Positions 1-8,990 of a stretch of 64,000 nt of DNA are shown piece by piece (position 1 is the stretch's first letter; each line of letters opens with the position of its first letter). The notes under the pieces are model-generated. The model was not told the DNA's origin, searched no databases, and worked only from the letters and a program-made list of their open reading frames with translations. Origin of the DNA: Rhodothermales bacterium (GTDB lineage Bacteria > Bacteroidota > Rhodothermia > Rhodothermales > JANQRZ01); assembly GCA_039944855.1 (NCBI GenBank), contig JBDUXZ010000020.1:310001-374000 (forward strand), in the 5' to 3' direction. The translations under genes were made by a program, and so were the position numbers.

Positions 1-79
1 ATAGAAGCTGTGCTGCCCGGAAGTTTTGGAGCGCTTTTGCGAGAAGCAGAGGTTGGTCGGAAGACACGAGCGGGATCGT

Positions 80-790
80 CTAATACCGCATCGTGACGGA
101 CTTTCGCTTGAGCGCGCTCAGCCAGCGCGTGATGTCGATCCCCTTCGGGCAGGCCTGGACGCAGTTGAAGATGGTGTAGCACTTCCACAGCCCATCCTTC
201 GAGTCCACGATCTCCAGCCGCTCCTCGGTCCCCTGGTCGCGGGAGTCGAAGGTGTAGCGGTAGGCCTTGAGCATGGCAGCGGGGCCGAGGTAGTCGGGAT
301 CGGCCCAGGTGCTCGGGCACGAGTGCGTGCAGGCGCCGCACATGATGCACTTCGTGGCCTCCTCGATGACGGCGTGCTGCGCGGGGCTCTGCTGGCGCTC
401 CTTCTCCGGCGGCGGCGTGTGGTTGACGAGCCACGGCATCACCGCGCGGTACTTGTCGAAGAACCGCGTCTGGTCGACGACGAGGTCTTTGATGACGGGC
501 GCGGCGGGGAGCGGCGCGAACGAGATCGTCCCGCCCTTCGCGCCGACGAGGTCCTGCACGAGGATGGAGCAGGCGAGCTTGTTCTCGCCGTTGATCTGCA
601 TGGCGTCGGAGCCGCAGATGCCGTGGGCGCAGCTCTTGCGGAACGTCAGCGTTCCGTCCACGCTCCACTTGATGTGGTTGAGGAGGTCGAGCGCCCGGTC
701 CATCGGGTCGGCCTCGAGCTTGTACTCCTCCCAGTGCGGCTCCGTGTCCAACTCCGGGTTGTAGCGCTGAATCTTGACGGTGAGGTCCAT
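80..790 (-). CDS. sdhB: Succinate dehydrogenase iron-sulfur subunit
   Basis: This is the electron-transfer subunit of complex II, passing electrons from the flavoprotein to membrane quinone on the cytoplasmic face. The 236-residue protein has the three expected cluster motifs. The [2Fe-2S] ligands are C54, C59, D62 and C74; the Asp in third position also occurs in other SdhB proteins and is not a defect. The [4Fe-4S] ligands are C148, C151 and C154, and the [3Fe-4S] ligands C158, C204 and C210 with C214 nearby. It is the last gene of the sdhCDAB operon, 83 bases after sdhA. Length is normal for the family. Confidence 0.97.
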   Translation of the reverse strand: MDLTVKIQRYNPELDTEPHWEEYKLEADPMDRALDLLNHIKWSVDGTLTFRKSCAHGICGSDAMQINGENKLACSILVQDLVGAKGGTISFAPLPAAPVIKDLVVDQTRFFDKYRAVMPWLVNHTPPPEKERQQSPAQHAVIEEATKCIMCGACTHSCPSTWADPDYLGPAAMLKAYRYTFDSRDQGTEERLEIVDSKDGLWKCYTIFNCVQACPKGIDITRWLSALKRKSVTMRY

Positions 791-873
791 GTACGAGGTG
801 GGGCTGTGTGGACGTATGGAGGTGTGGAAGCAGAGGCGCGCGACCGCACGTCCCTACTCCCACACGTCCACAC

Positions 874-2616
874 TTAATACTTGCGGACTTTCGGCTCGAA
901 GCGGGTGATGACGACGCTCTTGTAGTCGAAGCGGTAGTCGCCGTTGTCGGCCCAGTAGAGCGTGTGTTTCAGCCAGTCATCGTCGAGGCGGTCGGTGTAG
1001 TCCTCGCGGAGGTGGGCGCCGCGGCTCTCGGTCCGGTGGTGCGCGCTCGCCGCGATCGACTCGGCGTAGTCCACCATGAACCCGATCTCGACGGCGTCCA
1101 TGAGGTCCGTGTTGAACTTCACCCCCTTGTCGCCGACGACGACGTTCGCGGCGCGCTTCCGAAGCTCCTTCAGGTCAGCGAGGGCCGTCGAGAGCGTCTC
1201 GTCGTTGCGGAAGACGGAGACGTTCGTCATCATCGTCTCCTGCAGGTCGGTGCGGACGGTGACGGCCTTCTCGCCCGTCGTCCGCGCGAGGAGGTCGTCG
1301 AGCATCTTCCGCGTCGTGGCCTCGGGGTTCTCGGGGAGCGGGCGCTTCTTCTTCCCGTCGCGCCCGATCTCCTCCGCCATCGCGATCCCGGCGCGGCGGC
1401 CGAACACGACGAGGTCGAGGAGGGAGTTCGTCCCGAGCCGGTTGGCGCCGTGGACGCTGACGCACGCGCACTCGCCGACGGCGTAGAAGCCGGGGACGGC
1501 GTCGTTCTCGCGGTCCGGCCCGGCGACGACCTGGCCGTCGGCGTTCGTCGGGATCCCGCCCATCGCGTAGTGGCACGTCGGCGCGACCGGGATCGGCGTC
1601 TTGATCGGGTCGACGCCGAGGTAGACGCGGCTGAACTCGGTGATCTCAGGCAGCTTGTGTTCGAGCACGTCGCGGCCGACGTGGGTCATGTCGAGCACGA
1701 CGTGGTCTTTGCCGTTGATGCCACGGCCCTCGCGGATCTCTTTATAGATGCACTGCGAGACCATGTCGCGCGGGGCGAGGTCCTTCACGGTCGGCGCGTA
1801 GCGCTCCATGAAGCGCTCGCCCTTGGAGTTGCGGAGGATGCCGCCCTCGCCGCGTGCGCCCTCGGTGATGAGGATGCCGAGCCGGTAGAGCCCCGTCGGG
1901 TGGAACTGCACGAACTCCATGTCCTCGAGCGGGAAGCCCCGGCGAAGCGCGATCGCGAAGCCGTCGCCGGTGCCGGCGTGCGCGTTCGAGGTCGTCTTGA
2001 AAGCCCGGCCGTAGCCGCCCGTAGCGAAGCAGACGATCTTCGCGTGGAAGGTGTGGACCTCGCCTGTGAGGATCTCATACGCCACGATCCCGACGACGGC
2101 CCCGTCCTCGTCCTTGATGAGGTCGAGCATCTGGAACTCGTCGTAGAACTTGACCTCCTTCTCGGTGCAGCGGTCGTAGAGCGTGTGGAGGATCGTGTGG
2201 CCGGTGCGGTCGGCGGCGTGGCAGGCGCGGCGGACGGGGGCCTCGCCGAAGTTGCGCGTGTGCCCGCCGAAGCGGCGCTGCGAGATCTTGCCCTCCGCCG
2301 TGCGCGAGAACGGGACGCCATAGTGCTCGAGCTCGATGATCGTCCGGGGCGCGTCCTGGCACATCTGCTCGATGGCGTCCTGGTCGCCGAGGTAGTCCGA
2401 GCCCTTCGTCGTGTCGAAGGCGTGCCACAGCCACGAGTCCTCCTCCTCGTTGCCGAGGGCCGCGCCGATGCCGCCCTGCGCCGCGCCGGTGTGGCTACGG
2501 AGCGGGTGGAGCTTCGAGACCACGGCCACGTCGGCCCCACCTTCGCGGGCGTAGAGCGCCGCCATCAGGCCCGCGCCCCCCGCACCGACGATCACGATGT
2601 CATGGGTAAAAGTCAT
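874..2616 (-). CDS. sdhA: Succinate dehydrogenase flavoprotein subunit
   Basis: Catalytic FAD subunit that oxidises succinate to fumarate. The 580-residue product opens with the dinucleotide-binding glycine motif GAGGAGL at residues 11-17. The covalent FAD attachment site SHTGAAQGG follows, with H42 as the histidyl-flavin. Further conserved blocks include FHPTGL and EGARGEGG in the capping and active-site region and the Arg/His-rich C-terminal domain. It lies 16 bases after sdhD and precedes sdhB on the same strand. A 622-codon antisense frame across it is a GC-rich shadow. Confidence 0.97.
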   Translation of the reverse strand: MTFTHDIVIVGAGGAGLMAALYAREGGADVAVVSKLHPLRSHTGAAQGGIGAALGNEEEDSWLWHAFDTTKGSDYLGDQDAIEQMCQDAPRTIIELEHYGVPFSRTAEGKISQRRFGGHTRNFGEAPVRRACHAADRTGHTILHTLYDRCTEKEVKFYDEFQMLDLIKDEDGAVVGIVAYEILTGEVHTFHAKIVCFATGGYGRAFKTTSNAHAGTGDGFAIALRRGFPLEDMEFVQFHPTGLYRLGILITEGARGEGGILRNSKGERFMERYAPTVKDLAPRDMVSQCIYKEIREGRGINGKDHVVLDMTHVGRDVLEHKLPEITEFSRVYLGVDPIKTPIPVAPTCHYAMGGIPTNADGQVVAGPDRENDAVPGFYAVGECACVSVHGANRLGTNSLLDLVVFGRRAGIAMAEEIGRDGKKKRPLPENPEATTRKMLDDLLARTTGEKAVTVRTDLQETMMTNVSVFRNDETLSTALADLKELRKRAANVVVGDKGVKFNTDLMDAVEIGFMVDYAESIAASAHHRTESRGAHLREDYTDRLDDDWLKHTLYWADNGDYRFDYKSVVITRFEPKVRKY

Positions 2617-2632
2617 GGCGTTGTCCGTTCAA

Positions 2633-3217
2633 TCAGAGGTTCAGTCCCGCGACCGTCACCGAGTACGTCCCGATGACGAAGAGCACGAGCGCGACGCCCC
2701 ACGAGAGCGTGATCGCCGCGGCACGGACCATGTCGTTACGGATGTAGTCCGTGAGGATGTTGTTGAGCCCGTAGAAGCCGTGGTGGAGGGCGAAGAGGAG
2801 GAAGAGGATGTTGAAGCCCTTCCAGAGCACGGCGTAGACGGGGTCCGCGAGGCGGAGCATGAGGATGTCGTAGGGCGTCGCGCCGCTGGCCTCGGCCGGC
2901 GGGTGCGTGGGGCCGGGGATGTCCTCGCCGTCGGGCTGCTGCGTCGGGATCACTCGGTTCTGGTCCGGGACGAGCTGGCGCGCCGCCTGCTTCCGGGCGC
3001 GGACGGCCGCGTTCGCCTCGTCAGAGTAGCGCGGGAGCACGCCCTCCTCGGCCTGCTCGGCCGAGACCACGTCGTGCGAGATGCTCGCCGTCGTGCGGTC
3101 GTAGTGCTGCACCCAGAAGTGGGTGATGAGGAGGAAGACGAGGAACGTGCCGGTGATCCGGTGGAGGAACCACTGGAAGGCGCTGGACCGGGCCGACTTT
3201 CCGTATTTGCTGGGCAT
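2633..3217 (-). CDS. sdhD: Succinate dehydrogenase membrane anchor subunit with long loop
   Basis: A membrane subunit of complex II. I chose the ATG at 3217 (start MPSKYGK); the frame stays open upstream but that stretch overlaps the sdhC-sdhD spacer and looks non-coding. The first helix carries FLHRITG and ITHFW, resembling the haem and quinone-binding helix of SdhC/SdhD proteins. Two more helices lie near the C terminus (NILFLLFALHHGFYG and the ALVLFVIGTYSV segment). About 80 mostly polar, charged and proline-rich residues separate the first and second helices, which makes this 194-residue subunit much longer than the usual anchor of roughly 115-130 residues. Role is inferred from operon position and helices. 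Confidence 0.88.
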   Translation of the reverse strand: MPSKYGKSARSSAFQWFLHRITGTFLVFLLITHFWVQHYDRTTASISHDVVSAEQAEEGVLPRYSDEANAAVRARKQAARQLVPDQNRVIPTQQPDGEDIPGPTHPPAEASGATPYDILMLRLADPVYAVLWKGFNILFLLFALHHGFYGLNNILTDYIRNDMVRAAAITLSWGVALVLFVIGTYSVTVAGLNL

Positions 3218-3291
3218 AGTGGGTTGGATGTTGTGGGCTCGGGGTTGGGGGTAGTCACTCACAACCTCCCACCCCAAACCTCAAACCGACG

Positions 3292-3693
3292 CTACGAACC
3301 GAAGTACGAGACGAGGGCCGCGATGCTGGGGTAGCCGCCGACGATGAACAGGAGGGCGGCCACGCCGCCGAGCGTCCAGAACAGCTTCTGCTGGTTCGGG
3401 CTCCACCCGAGGAAGTCGATCAGCACGATGCGCAGGCCGTTGAGCGCGTGGTACACCACGGCCCCGAGGAGCAGGAACTCGCCGACCTTGAAGATGGGCG
3501 CGTGGTACTCCGTGATGAGGGCGTTGTACGCCGCCGGGTTCGTGATCGCCTTCAGCCCCCACACGTGGATCGCGAGGTAGCCGACGAGGGCGAGGCCGGT
3601 GAGGCGGTGGAGGATCCACGCGAACATCCCCGTGCGGATCTTGTAGCGGGTGAACGCCTTGGGCCGGTACTCTTGGACGGTGGAGGTGGGCAT
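3292..3693 (-). CDS. sdhC: Succinate dehydrogenase cytochrome b556 subunit
   Basis: Membrane anchor of complex II, expected to bind haem b and quinone. The 133-residue protein from the ATG at 3693 (MPTSTVQ) has the family pattern: a soluble start ending RPKAFTRYKIRTG, a first helix with ILHRLTGLAL and AIHVWG, a second helix around GEFLLLGAVVYHALNGLR, and a third near the C terminus. An upstream in-frame GTG at 3738 would add 15 residues, but the internal ATG matches family starts better. It is the first gene of the sdhCDAB operon, 74 bases before sdhD. Confidence 0.93.
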   Translation of the reverse strand: MPTSTVQEYRPKAFTRYKIRTGMFAWILHRLTGLALVGYLAIHVWGLKAITNPAAYNALITEYHAPIFKVGEFLLLGAVVYHALNGLRIVLIDFLGWSPNQQKLFWTLGGVAALLFIVGGYPSIAALVSYFGS

Positions 3694-3846
3694 GGCGGGT
3701 AGCAGATTGGACGGAGCAACGCGGCGAGCAGGGACCACAGCCTGCTTTCACTTATTCCTGAAAGTAGGCTCAAACGTTCCTGCCGGGGTCGAAGTTACGG
3801 CGAAAGCCGGGACCCCGGAAGGTACGCGGTAGCCGCTCGCCGCGCC

Positions 3847-3892
3847 ACATAAAGAGAGGGTGTGCCACCGGGCTGACCGGCAGCACACCCTC
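3847..3892 (-). terminator. Rho-independent-like terminator of gltA
   Basis: A perfect 10-bp stem, GAGGGTGTGC at 3856-3865 paired with GCACACCCTC at 3883-3892 around a 17-base loop, lies 19 bases after the gltA stop codon. Read on the minus strand it is followed by the T-rich TCTTTATGTG. It separates gltA from sdhC. Confidence 0.7.
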
Positions 3893-3911
3893 CGCAGCGA
3901 GACCCCAACAG

Positions 3912-5051
3912 CTAGCGGTCAGCGATCGGCGTGACGGTCTTGTCGCGCGGGCCGACGTACTCGGCGCGCGGGCGGATGAGCCGGTTCTCGGACCACTGCT
4001 CGAGCAGGTGCGCCGTCCAGCCCGTGATCCGGCTGATCGCGAAGATCGGCGTGAAGAGGTCGGGCGCGATGCCGAGGAGGTAGTAGACCGAGGCGCTGAA
4101 GAAGTCCACGTTCGGGTAGAGCCCCTTCGCGTCCTGCACCTGGTCCATCATCGTCTTCGACGTCTCGTACCAGTAGCGGTCGCCCTTTTCGTCGGAGAGG
4201 TCTTCGAGCATGTCGCGGAGGATGATGGCGCGCGGGTCGTACGTTTTGTAGACGCGGTGACCGAAGCCCATGATCTTCTCCTTCGCGTCGAGCTTCTCCT
4301 GCACGTAGACGGCCGGCGTCTTCCCGCTGGACTTGATGTCCTGCAATGTCTGCATCACCTTCACGTTCGCGCCGCCGTGGAGCGGGCCTTTCAGCGCACC
4401 GATGGCGCCGGTGACGGCGGAGTACATGTCCGAGAGCGTGGAGCCGATAACGCGGGCGGTGAACGTGCTCGCGTTCAGCCCGTGCTCGGCGTGGAGGACG
4501 AGTGCGGCGTCCATGATCGCCTCGGCGGCCTGGCCGGGCTCCTCGTCGTTGAGCATGTAGAGGAAGTCGAAGGCCATGCTGCCCTCGCCCTTCGGCGCGA
4601 CGGGCTCCTTGCCCTGCCGGATGCGGTCGAACGCGGCGACGATCGTCGGCATCTTCGCCGTGAGGCGGATCGCGTTACGGTAGTTGGCGTCGGCGTCCTG
4701 GGACTCGGTGTCGGCGTCGAAGTCGGCGAGCATGCTCGTGGCCGTGCGGAGGGCCGACATCGGGTTGGCGTCCTTCGGCGTGTGGTGCCGGAGGTGCTCG
4801 ATGACGGCGTCGGGGACGGCGCGCTCGGCGCGGAGCTGGGCGTTGAGTTCGTCGAGCTGGTGCTGGTTGGGGAGCTCGCCGTTCCAGAGGAGGTAGGCGA
4901 CCTCCTCGAACGAGGCGTTCTTCGCGAGGTCCTTGATGTCGTAGCCACGGTAGAGCAGCTCGCCCTCCTGGCCGTTGATGTACGAGAGTTCGGTATCGAG
5001 CGCGACGACGCCTTCGAGGCCGCGGGCTTTGACGGGAGCAGAGTCTGCCAT
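3912..5051 (-). CDS. gltA: Citrate synthase
   Basis: Condenses oxaloacetate and acetyl-CoA to citrate at the entry of the TCA cycle. The 379-residue length fits the short type I citrate synthases rather than the longer hexameric enzyme of Escherichia coli. Catalytic regions are visible: GPLHGGAN with the first active-site His, GFGHRVYKTYDPRA with the second, and the PNVDFFSASVYY segment with the catalytic Asp. The C-terminal arginines that bind citrate are present in RPRAEY. It sits directly upstream of the sdh operon on the same strand but is separated by a terminator, so the two units may be transcribed independently. Confidence 0.96.
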   Translation of the reverse strand: MADSAPVKARGLEGVVALDTELSYINGQEGELLYRGYDIKDLAKNASFEEVAYLLWNGELPNQHQLDELNAQLRAERAVPDAVIEHLRHHTPKDANPMSALRTATSMLADFDADTESQDADANYRNAIRLTAKMPTIVAAFDRIRQGKEPVAPKGEGSMAFDFLYMLNDEEPGQAAEAIMDAALVLHAEHGLNASTFTARVIGSTLSDMYSAVTGAIGALKGPLHGGANVKVMQTLQDIKSSGKTPAVYVQEKLDAKEKIMGFGHRVYKTYDPRAIILRDMLEDLSDEKGDRYWYETSKTMMDQVQDAKGLYPNVDFFSASVYYLLGIAPDLFTPIFAISRITGWTAHLLEQWSENRLIRPRAEYVGPRDKTVTPIADR

Positions 5052-5806
5052 GAGGGGGATCAGCGTGTATCGGTGGACGGAGGCGACAGGAGCAGGCGGC
5101 GGAGCGACGGCGGGCGATCGCTGGCACGAAAAACATCGCTTCCTGAGTGCGTGTTTTAAGGGTAGAATATACGCGGGGGGTCCTGCCGGTCCGGGGAATT
5201 ATGATTAAAAGGAAGCGCTTTCGGAGCGGCCGAACCGCGTCGAGGACACCGGAGGCGGGATCGCGCGTAGATGGCGCGAAGGCGGGGCGTCACGCCGACC
5301 GCTCGCGGTTGCGGACGGGCCTGCCGCGGGCGTAGCTTCCCGTGCTATCTCCCCCGAACAGATCGGCGGGAGATGACCCTTTTCCCGCGCTGCGTACGCG
5401 CCGCGCCGGACGTTCGGTTGAGCGCCCCGGCCCCCGCAGCCCCGCGCCGAGCCCGACGGCTGACCATCGCCGTGCTGGTTGCACCTCGGCAGGCCCTGGC
5501 GCACCACCCTCTTTTGCTCTGCTGAAGCTCCTCTCGTTTTGCTGACGCACCGCGTTTTTCAACTGTTCGCACGCCTGATCGGGACCGCGCTGGCCCGGCT
5601 CAGCCGCCTCGGCTCCGGCCGTGCCGGCTCGCCCCGCCGCGCGCGGCCGTCCCCCGTGCTCCCCGCGCTCCCCCCGACGCTGTCGGCGGTGGCCCCGGAG
5701 CCCGGTGCGGGACGGCACCGCCGTATCGGGCTGGCCCGCTCGGACCGGCGCTCGAGAGCGCCCTCCCGGCTCCCCGCCTCGCGGCGTGCGCCCACACCCA
5801 CTTTTT
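5052..5806. other. Gene-free divergent region between gltA and the RNase E/G gene
   Basis: This 755-base region lies between divergently transcribed gltA and the RNase gene and should hold both promoters. The only clearly AT-rich stretch is around 5155-5215, nearer gltA. The remaining roughly 600 bases are very GC-rich, with overlapping frames on both strands that have low-complexity Arg/Ala/Pro translations and no recognisable domain. A long 5' leader is plausible because RNase E genes of other bacteria regulate their own mRNA through the leader, but I see no specific structure that proves this. Confidence 0.5.
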
Positions 5807-8659
5807 ATGTCCAAGGAAATCATCATCAACGTGACGGGAGAGCACTCCCGCATCGCCATTGTGGAAGACGGGGAGCTGGTGGAGCTCTACATCGAGAACC
5901 CCGAGAACGTCCGCACCATCGGTGACATCTACCTCGGCAAGGTGCGCCGCATCCTGCCCGGGATCAAGGCCGCCTTCGTCGATATCGGCCAGAAGCAGGA
6001 CGCGTTCCTCCACTTCTCCGACCTCTCGGACAACCTCCAGGACCTCCTCGAACTCTCCGACGGGAAGGTGCTCGACTGGGCCTCGAAGCCGCTGACGAAG
6101 GCTCCGAAGCAGGACGAGTCCGGCGGCTCGGACCTCGAACTCGAAACGCCTGAGGAGCAGCGCGCCGCCCGCCGCCGCCGCGACCTCAACCGGACCCACG
6201 GCAAGGGCCGACGCGGCCGGGGTCGGAAGCAGGACGCGAAGCCCGAAGCGGATGCGAAGCCTGAAACCGAGGCGTCCGTCCCGTCGGAGCCGGCGAAGGC
6301 GCAGGATGCGAAGCGGTCGGAGGCGAAGCCCGAGAAGACGGGGCAGCGCCGGGCCGAGCGCGAGCGCTCCGAGTCCCGCCGGGGGCAGAGCCACGCCGAG
6401 CAGAGCCGGCACATGGACGTGGCCCCGCCGGAGCCGCCCACGAGCGTGGACCTGCCGGGCGCGCCGCCGCCGCTCCTCCCGCCCGACGCCGTCACGCCGC
6501 CGCCGCAGGACGCGCCCGCCGAAGTGCCCGCCGCCGAAGCGCCTGCCGCCGAGACCCGTTCCGAGACCGACGAGCAGCCCGCCCGCCCGAAGAAGCGCCG
6601 GGGACGGCGCGGTGGCCGCGGCCGCAACCGGGAGCGCGCGCAGCGCGATGAGCAGCAGCGTGACGACACGCAGCAGCAGGACTCGCCCACCGAGACGCAG
6701 AGCGAGGCGCAGGACGCCGACGCGACCTCCGCCGAGGCGGACGCCGAGCAGCGCTCGACGAAGCCGTCGCGCAGCCGAGGCGGACGCTCGCGAGGCCGGA
6801 AATCCACCGACCGCGACGACGCATCCCGTGACGAGCCCAACGACGGTGCCGAGGCGCAGGAGCCGGCTTCCGAGGAGTCCTCGCCCCGCCGGTCCACACC
6901 AGCCCGGCAGGAGAAGCGTTCGCGTCAGCCCGAAGCCGAGCGCGTGCCGGAGGCGAAAGCCGACGAGCCGAAGCCGAAGAAGAAGCAGAAAGCGGCGAGC
7001 ACTCCGTCCCGCTCCTCGCGCTTCGTAATCGATCTCACCTCGAAGCCCGCCTCAAAGTCGCGCCGCGTCGACCGCGACGACATCGAGGAGGAAGAGGAGG
7101 AGGAAGAGAACAAGTCCTCCCGCAACCGCCGCCGCAGTGGGCGCCGCCGGAGTGGCCGCGGGCGCAGCGGCGCGTCCGCGAAGAAGTCCGACGGCGGAAC
7201 CTCCGACAGCGGGAAATCCAGCGACGACGGTGCGGGCGGCGACGGGTCCTCGTCGAAGGGCCGCAGCAGCCGGTCGGGTCGCGACCGGGGCGGCCGGAGC
7301 GGCCGCTCGTCGTCGAACGGGAGCTCCGGCGGTAGCCGTCCCGAGACGTACCTCAAGCAGGACCAGAAGCTCGTCGTCAAGATCACGAAGGAGCCGATCT
7401 CGTCGAAGGGGCCGCGCGTCTCGACCGACGTGTCGCTCGCGGGCCGCTTCCTCGTCCTCATCCCGCAGGCCGACTACGTCGCCGTGTCGAAGAAGATCGA
7501 GTCGGCGAAGGAGCGGCGGCGGCTGCGCGCCCTCGCCCGGTCGCTGTTGCCCGAGGGCTTCGGCCTCATCGTCCGCACCGTCGCCGAGGAGCGCGACGCG
7601 AAGGCGCTCGACACCGACCTCCGGCTACTCCTCGAGAAGTGGCGGAAGATCGAGGACCAGCTCAAGGAGAAGCCGAAGCCGCCGAAGCCGCTCTACGAGG
7701 ACGTCAACATGGTGTCCTCCATCATCCGCGACCTCTTCTCCGAGGACTACGACCGCATCGTCGTGGACGACCCGAAGGTGCACCGCAACGTGAAGAACTA
7801 CGTGCAGGCCGTGGCCCCGCAGATGGCGGCGAACGTCGTGCTGCACAAGAGCAAGGAGCACGTCTTCCGCACGTACAAGATCGAGCGCGACGTCCGCGCC
7901 GCCTTCGAGACGCGCGTGCCGCTGCCCGGTGGCGGCTACCTCTTCATCGAGCACACCGAGGCGATGCACGTCGTCGACGTGAACTCGGGCCGCGCCGGGC
8001 GCGGGCTCTCGCAGGAGGAGAACTCGCTCCGCGTCAACCTCGAATCCGCCAAAGAGATCGCCAAGCAGCTCCGGCTCCGCGACCTCGGCGGGATCATCTG
8101 CGTCGACTTCATCGACATGCGCAGCCACAGCGCGCGGCAGAAGGTCTACGACGAGCTGAAGAAGCAATTCCGGAAGGACCGCGCCGTCACGAAGCTGCTC
8201 CCGATGTCGGACTTCGGCGTCGTCGAGATCACGCGGCAGCGGCTCCGTCCGAGCATCACGACCACGACGAACGTCGACGACCTCCCGCCGCTCGAAGACC
8301 TCCCGCTCCCCGAGCCGCAGCAGGCCGCCGCGCCCGCCGCCTCGGCCGAGCCCGCCGGTCCGGCGCCGACGGCCACCGAGGTGATGGAGAAGCTGGAGCG
8401 CTGGCTGTCCACGTACCGGGCCGAGGTGCAGGAGCAGCACCGGAAGCGGCCGATCCTCCTCCGCGTCCACCCCTTCCTCGCGGCGTACCTCGACCGCGGC
8501 ATCCCGAGCACGCTCACGCGTTGGCGCTTCCGCACCCGCCTCAAGTTCCGGCTCGACGTGGACGAGGCGGCCGACCCCCTCGGCTTCGCCGTCCTCGACG
8601 AGAAGTCGGGCAAGAACCTCACGCGGAAGTACGACGTGGACGGGCGGGCGGAGGCATAG
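5807..8659 (+). CDS. rng: Ribonuclease E/G family protein with giant disordered insert
   Basis: Endoribonuclease of RNA decay and rRNA processing. The 950-residue product starts at the ATG at 5807 (MSKEIIINVTG), where family similarity begins. An S1-like fold starts near residue 35 (GDIYLGKVRRILPGIKAAFVDIGQ). It is interrupted after about residue 100 by roughly 410 residues rich in Arg, Lys, Glu, Ser, Pro and Ala, including RGGRGRNR- and SRGGRSRG-like patches. The fold resumes near residue 511 with RPETYLK and KEPISSKGPRV. The catalytic DNase I-like region carries DVNSG (D724, N726) and CVDFIDM (D767), the presumed magnesium ligands. The zinc-link CPxC motif expected after RQRLRP is absent. 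The C-terminal small domain is present. Confidence 0.92.
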   Translation: MSKEIIINVTGEHSRIAIVEDGELVELYIENPENVRTIGDIYLGKVRRILPGIKAAFVDIGQKQDAFLHFSDLSDNLQDLLELSDGKVLDWASKPLTKAPKQDESGGSDLELETPEEQRAARRRRDLNRTHGKGRRGRGRKQDAKPEADAKPETEASVPSEPAKAQDAKRSEAKPEKTGQRRAERERSESRRGQSHAEQSRHMDVAPPEPPTSVDLPGAPPPLLPPDAVTPPPQDAPAEVPAAEAPAAETRSETDEQPARPKKRRGRRGGRGRNRERAQRDEQQRDDTQQQDSPTETQSEAQDADATSAEADAEQRSTKPSRSRGGRSRGRKSTDRDDASRDEPNDGAEAQEPASEESSPRRSTPARQEKRSRQPEAERVPEAKADEPKPKKKQKAASTPSRSSRFVIDLTSKPASKSRRVDRDDIEEEEEEEENKSSRNRRRSGRRRSGRGRSGASAKKSDGGTSDSGKSSDDGAGGDGSSSKGRSSRSGRDRGGRSGRSSSNGSSGGSRPETYLKQDQKLVVKITKEPISSKGPRVSTDVSLAGRFLVLIPQADYVAVSKKIESAKERRRLRALARSLLPEGFGLIVRTVAEERDAKALDTDLRLLLEKWRKIEDQLKEKPKPPKPLYEDVNMVSSIIRDLFSEDYDRIVVDDPKVHRNVKNYVQAVAPQMAANVVLHKSKEHVFRTYKIERDVRAAFETRVPLPGGGYLFIEHTEAMHVVDVNSGRAGRGLSQEENSLRVNLESAKEIAKQLRLRDLGGIICVDFIDMRSHSARQKVYDELKKQFRKDRAVTKLLPMSDFGVVEITRQRLRPSITTTTNVDDLPPLEDLPLPEPQQAAAPAASAEPAGPAPTATEVMEKLERWLSTYRAEVQEQHRKRPILLRVHPFLAAYLDRGIPSTLTRWRFRTRLKFRLDVDEAADPLGFAVLDEKSGKNLTRKYDVDGRAEA

Positions 8660-8681
8660 CGACGAGCGAACGCGAGGGGCG

Positions 8682-8990
8682 ATGAAAGCGGGCCAGATCG
8701 TACAGGCGATGGAGGAAGCCGTGCAGCAGCTCGGCGTGGAGGTCCGCCGCGAGCGCGGCAACTTCCGCGGCGGGCTCTGCACGGTCGGCGACGCGACGGT
8801 CGTGGTGCTGAACAAGCGGCGCCCCGTCGAGGCCCACCTCGCCATCCTCGCCGACGCGCTCCGCGCGCTCCCCGTGGACGAGGTCTACCTCCGCCCCGCC
8901 GTCCGCGACGCGCTCGAAGCGGCGTGGGCCGCGCGCGACGCCGGGCTCTCGGACGACTTCGACGTGGAGCGGGGGGCCGATGGAGACTGA
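8682..8990 (+). CDS. Small protein of unknown function
   Basis: I do not recognise this 102-residue protein. It begins MKAGQIVQAMEEAV and is predicted mixed alpha/beta, with a central GGLCTVGDATVVVLNKRRPVE segment and an acidic, alanine-rich helical C terminus. It has no signal peptide or membrane segment. It starts 22 bases after the RNase gene and its end overlaps the start of the metallo-hydrolase gene by 11 bases, which supports translation as part of the operon. Function is not inferable from the sequence. Confidence 0.75.
   Translation: MKAGQIVQAMEEAVQQLGVEVRRERGNFRGGLCTVGDATVVVLNKRRPVEAHLAILADALRALPVDEVYLRPAVRDALEAAWAARDAGLSDDFDVERGADGD

Noticed and set aside
54-790. Defective [2Fe-2S] site in SdhB (Asp instead of Cys at position 62)
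   Set aside because: Asp at this ligand position is known in functional SdhB proteins, including that of E. coli.
808-2676. 622-codon plus-strand open frame antisense to sdhA
   Set aside because: GC-rich shadow. Its translation is Val/Arg/Asp-rich without any domain, and the opposite strand encodes a textbook SdhA.
5205-5620. Small genes in the gltA-RNase gap (several frames of 75-150 codons)
   Set aside because: Overlapping frames on both strands with Arg/Ala/Pro-rich translations, no start-site signals and no domain similarity.
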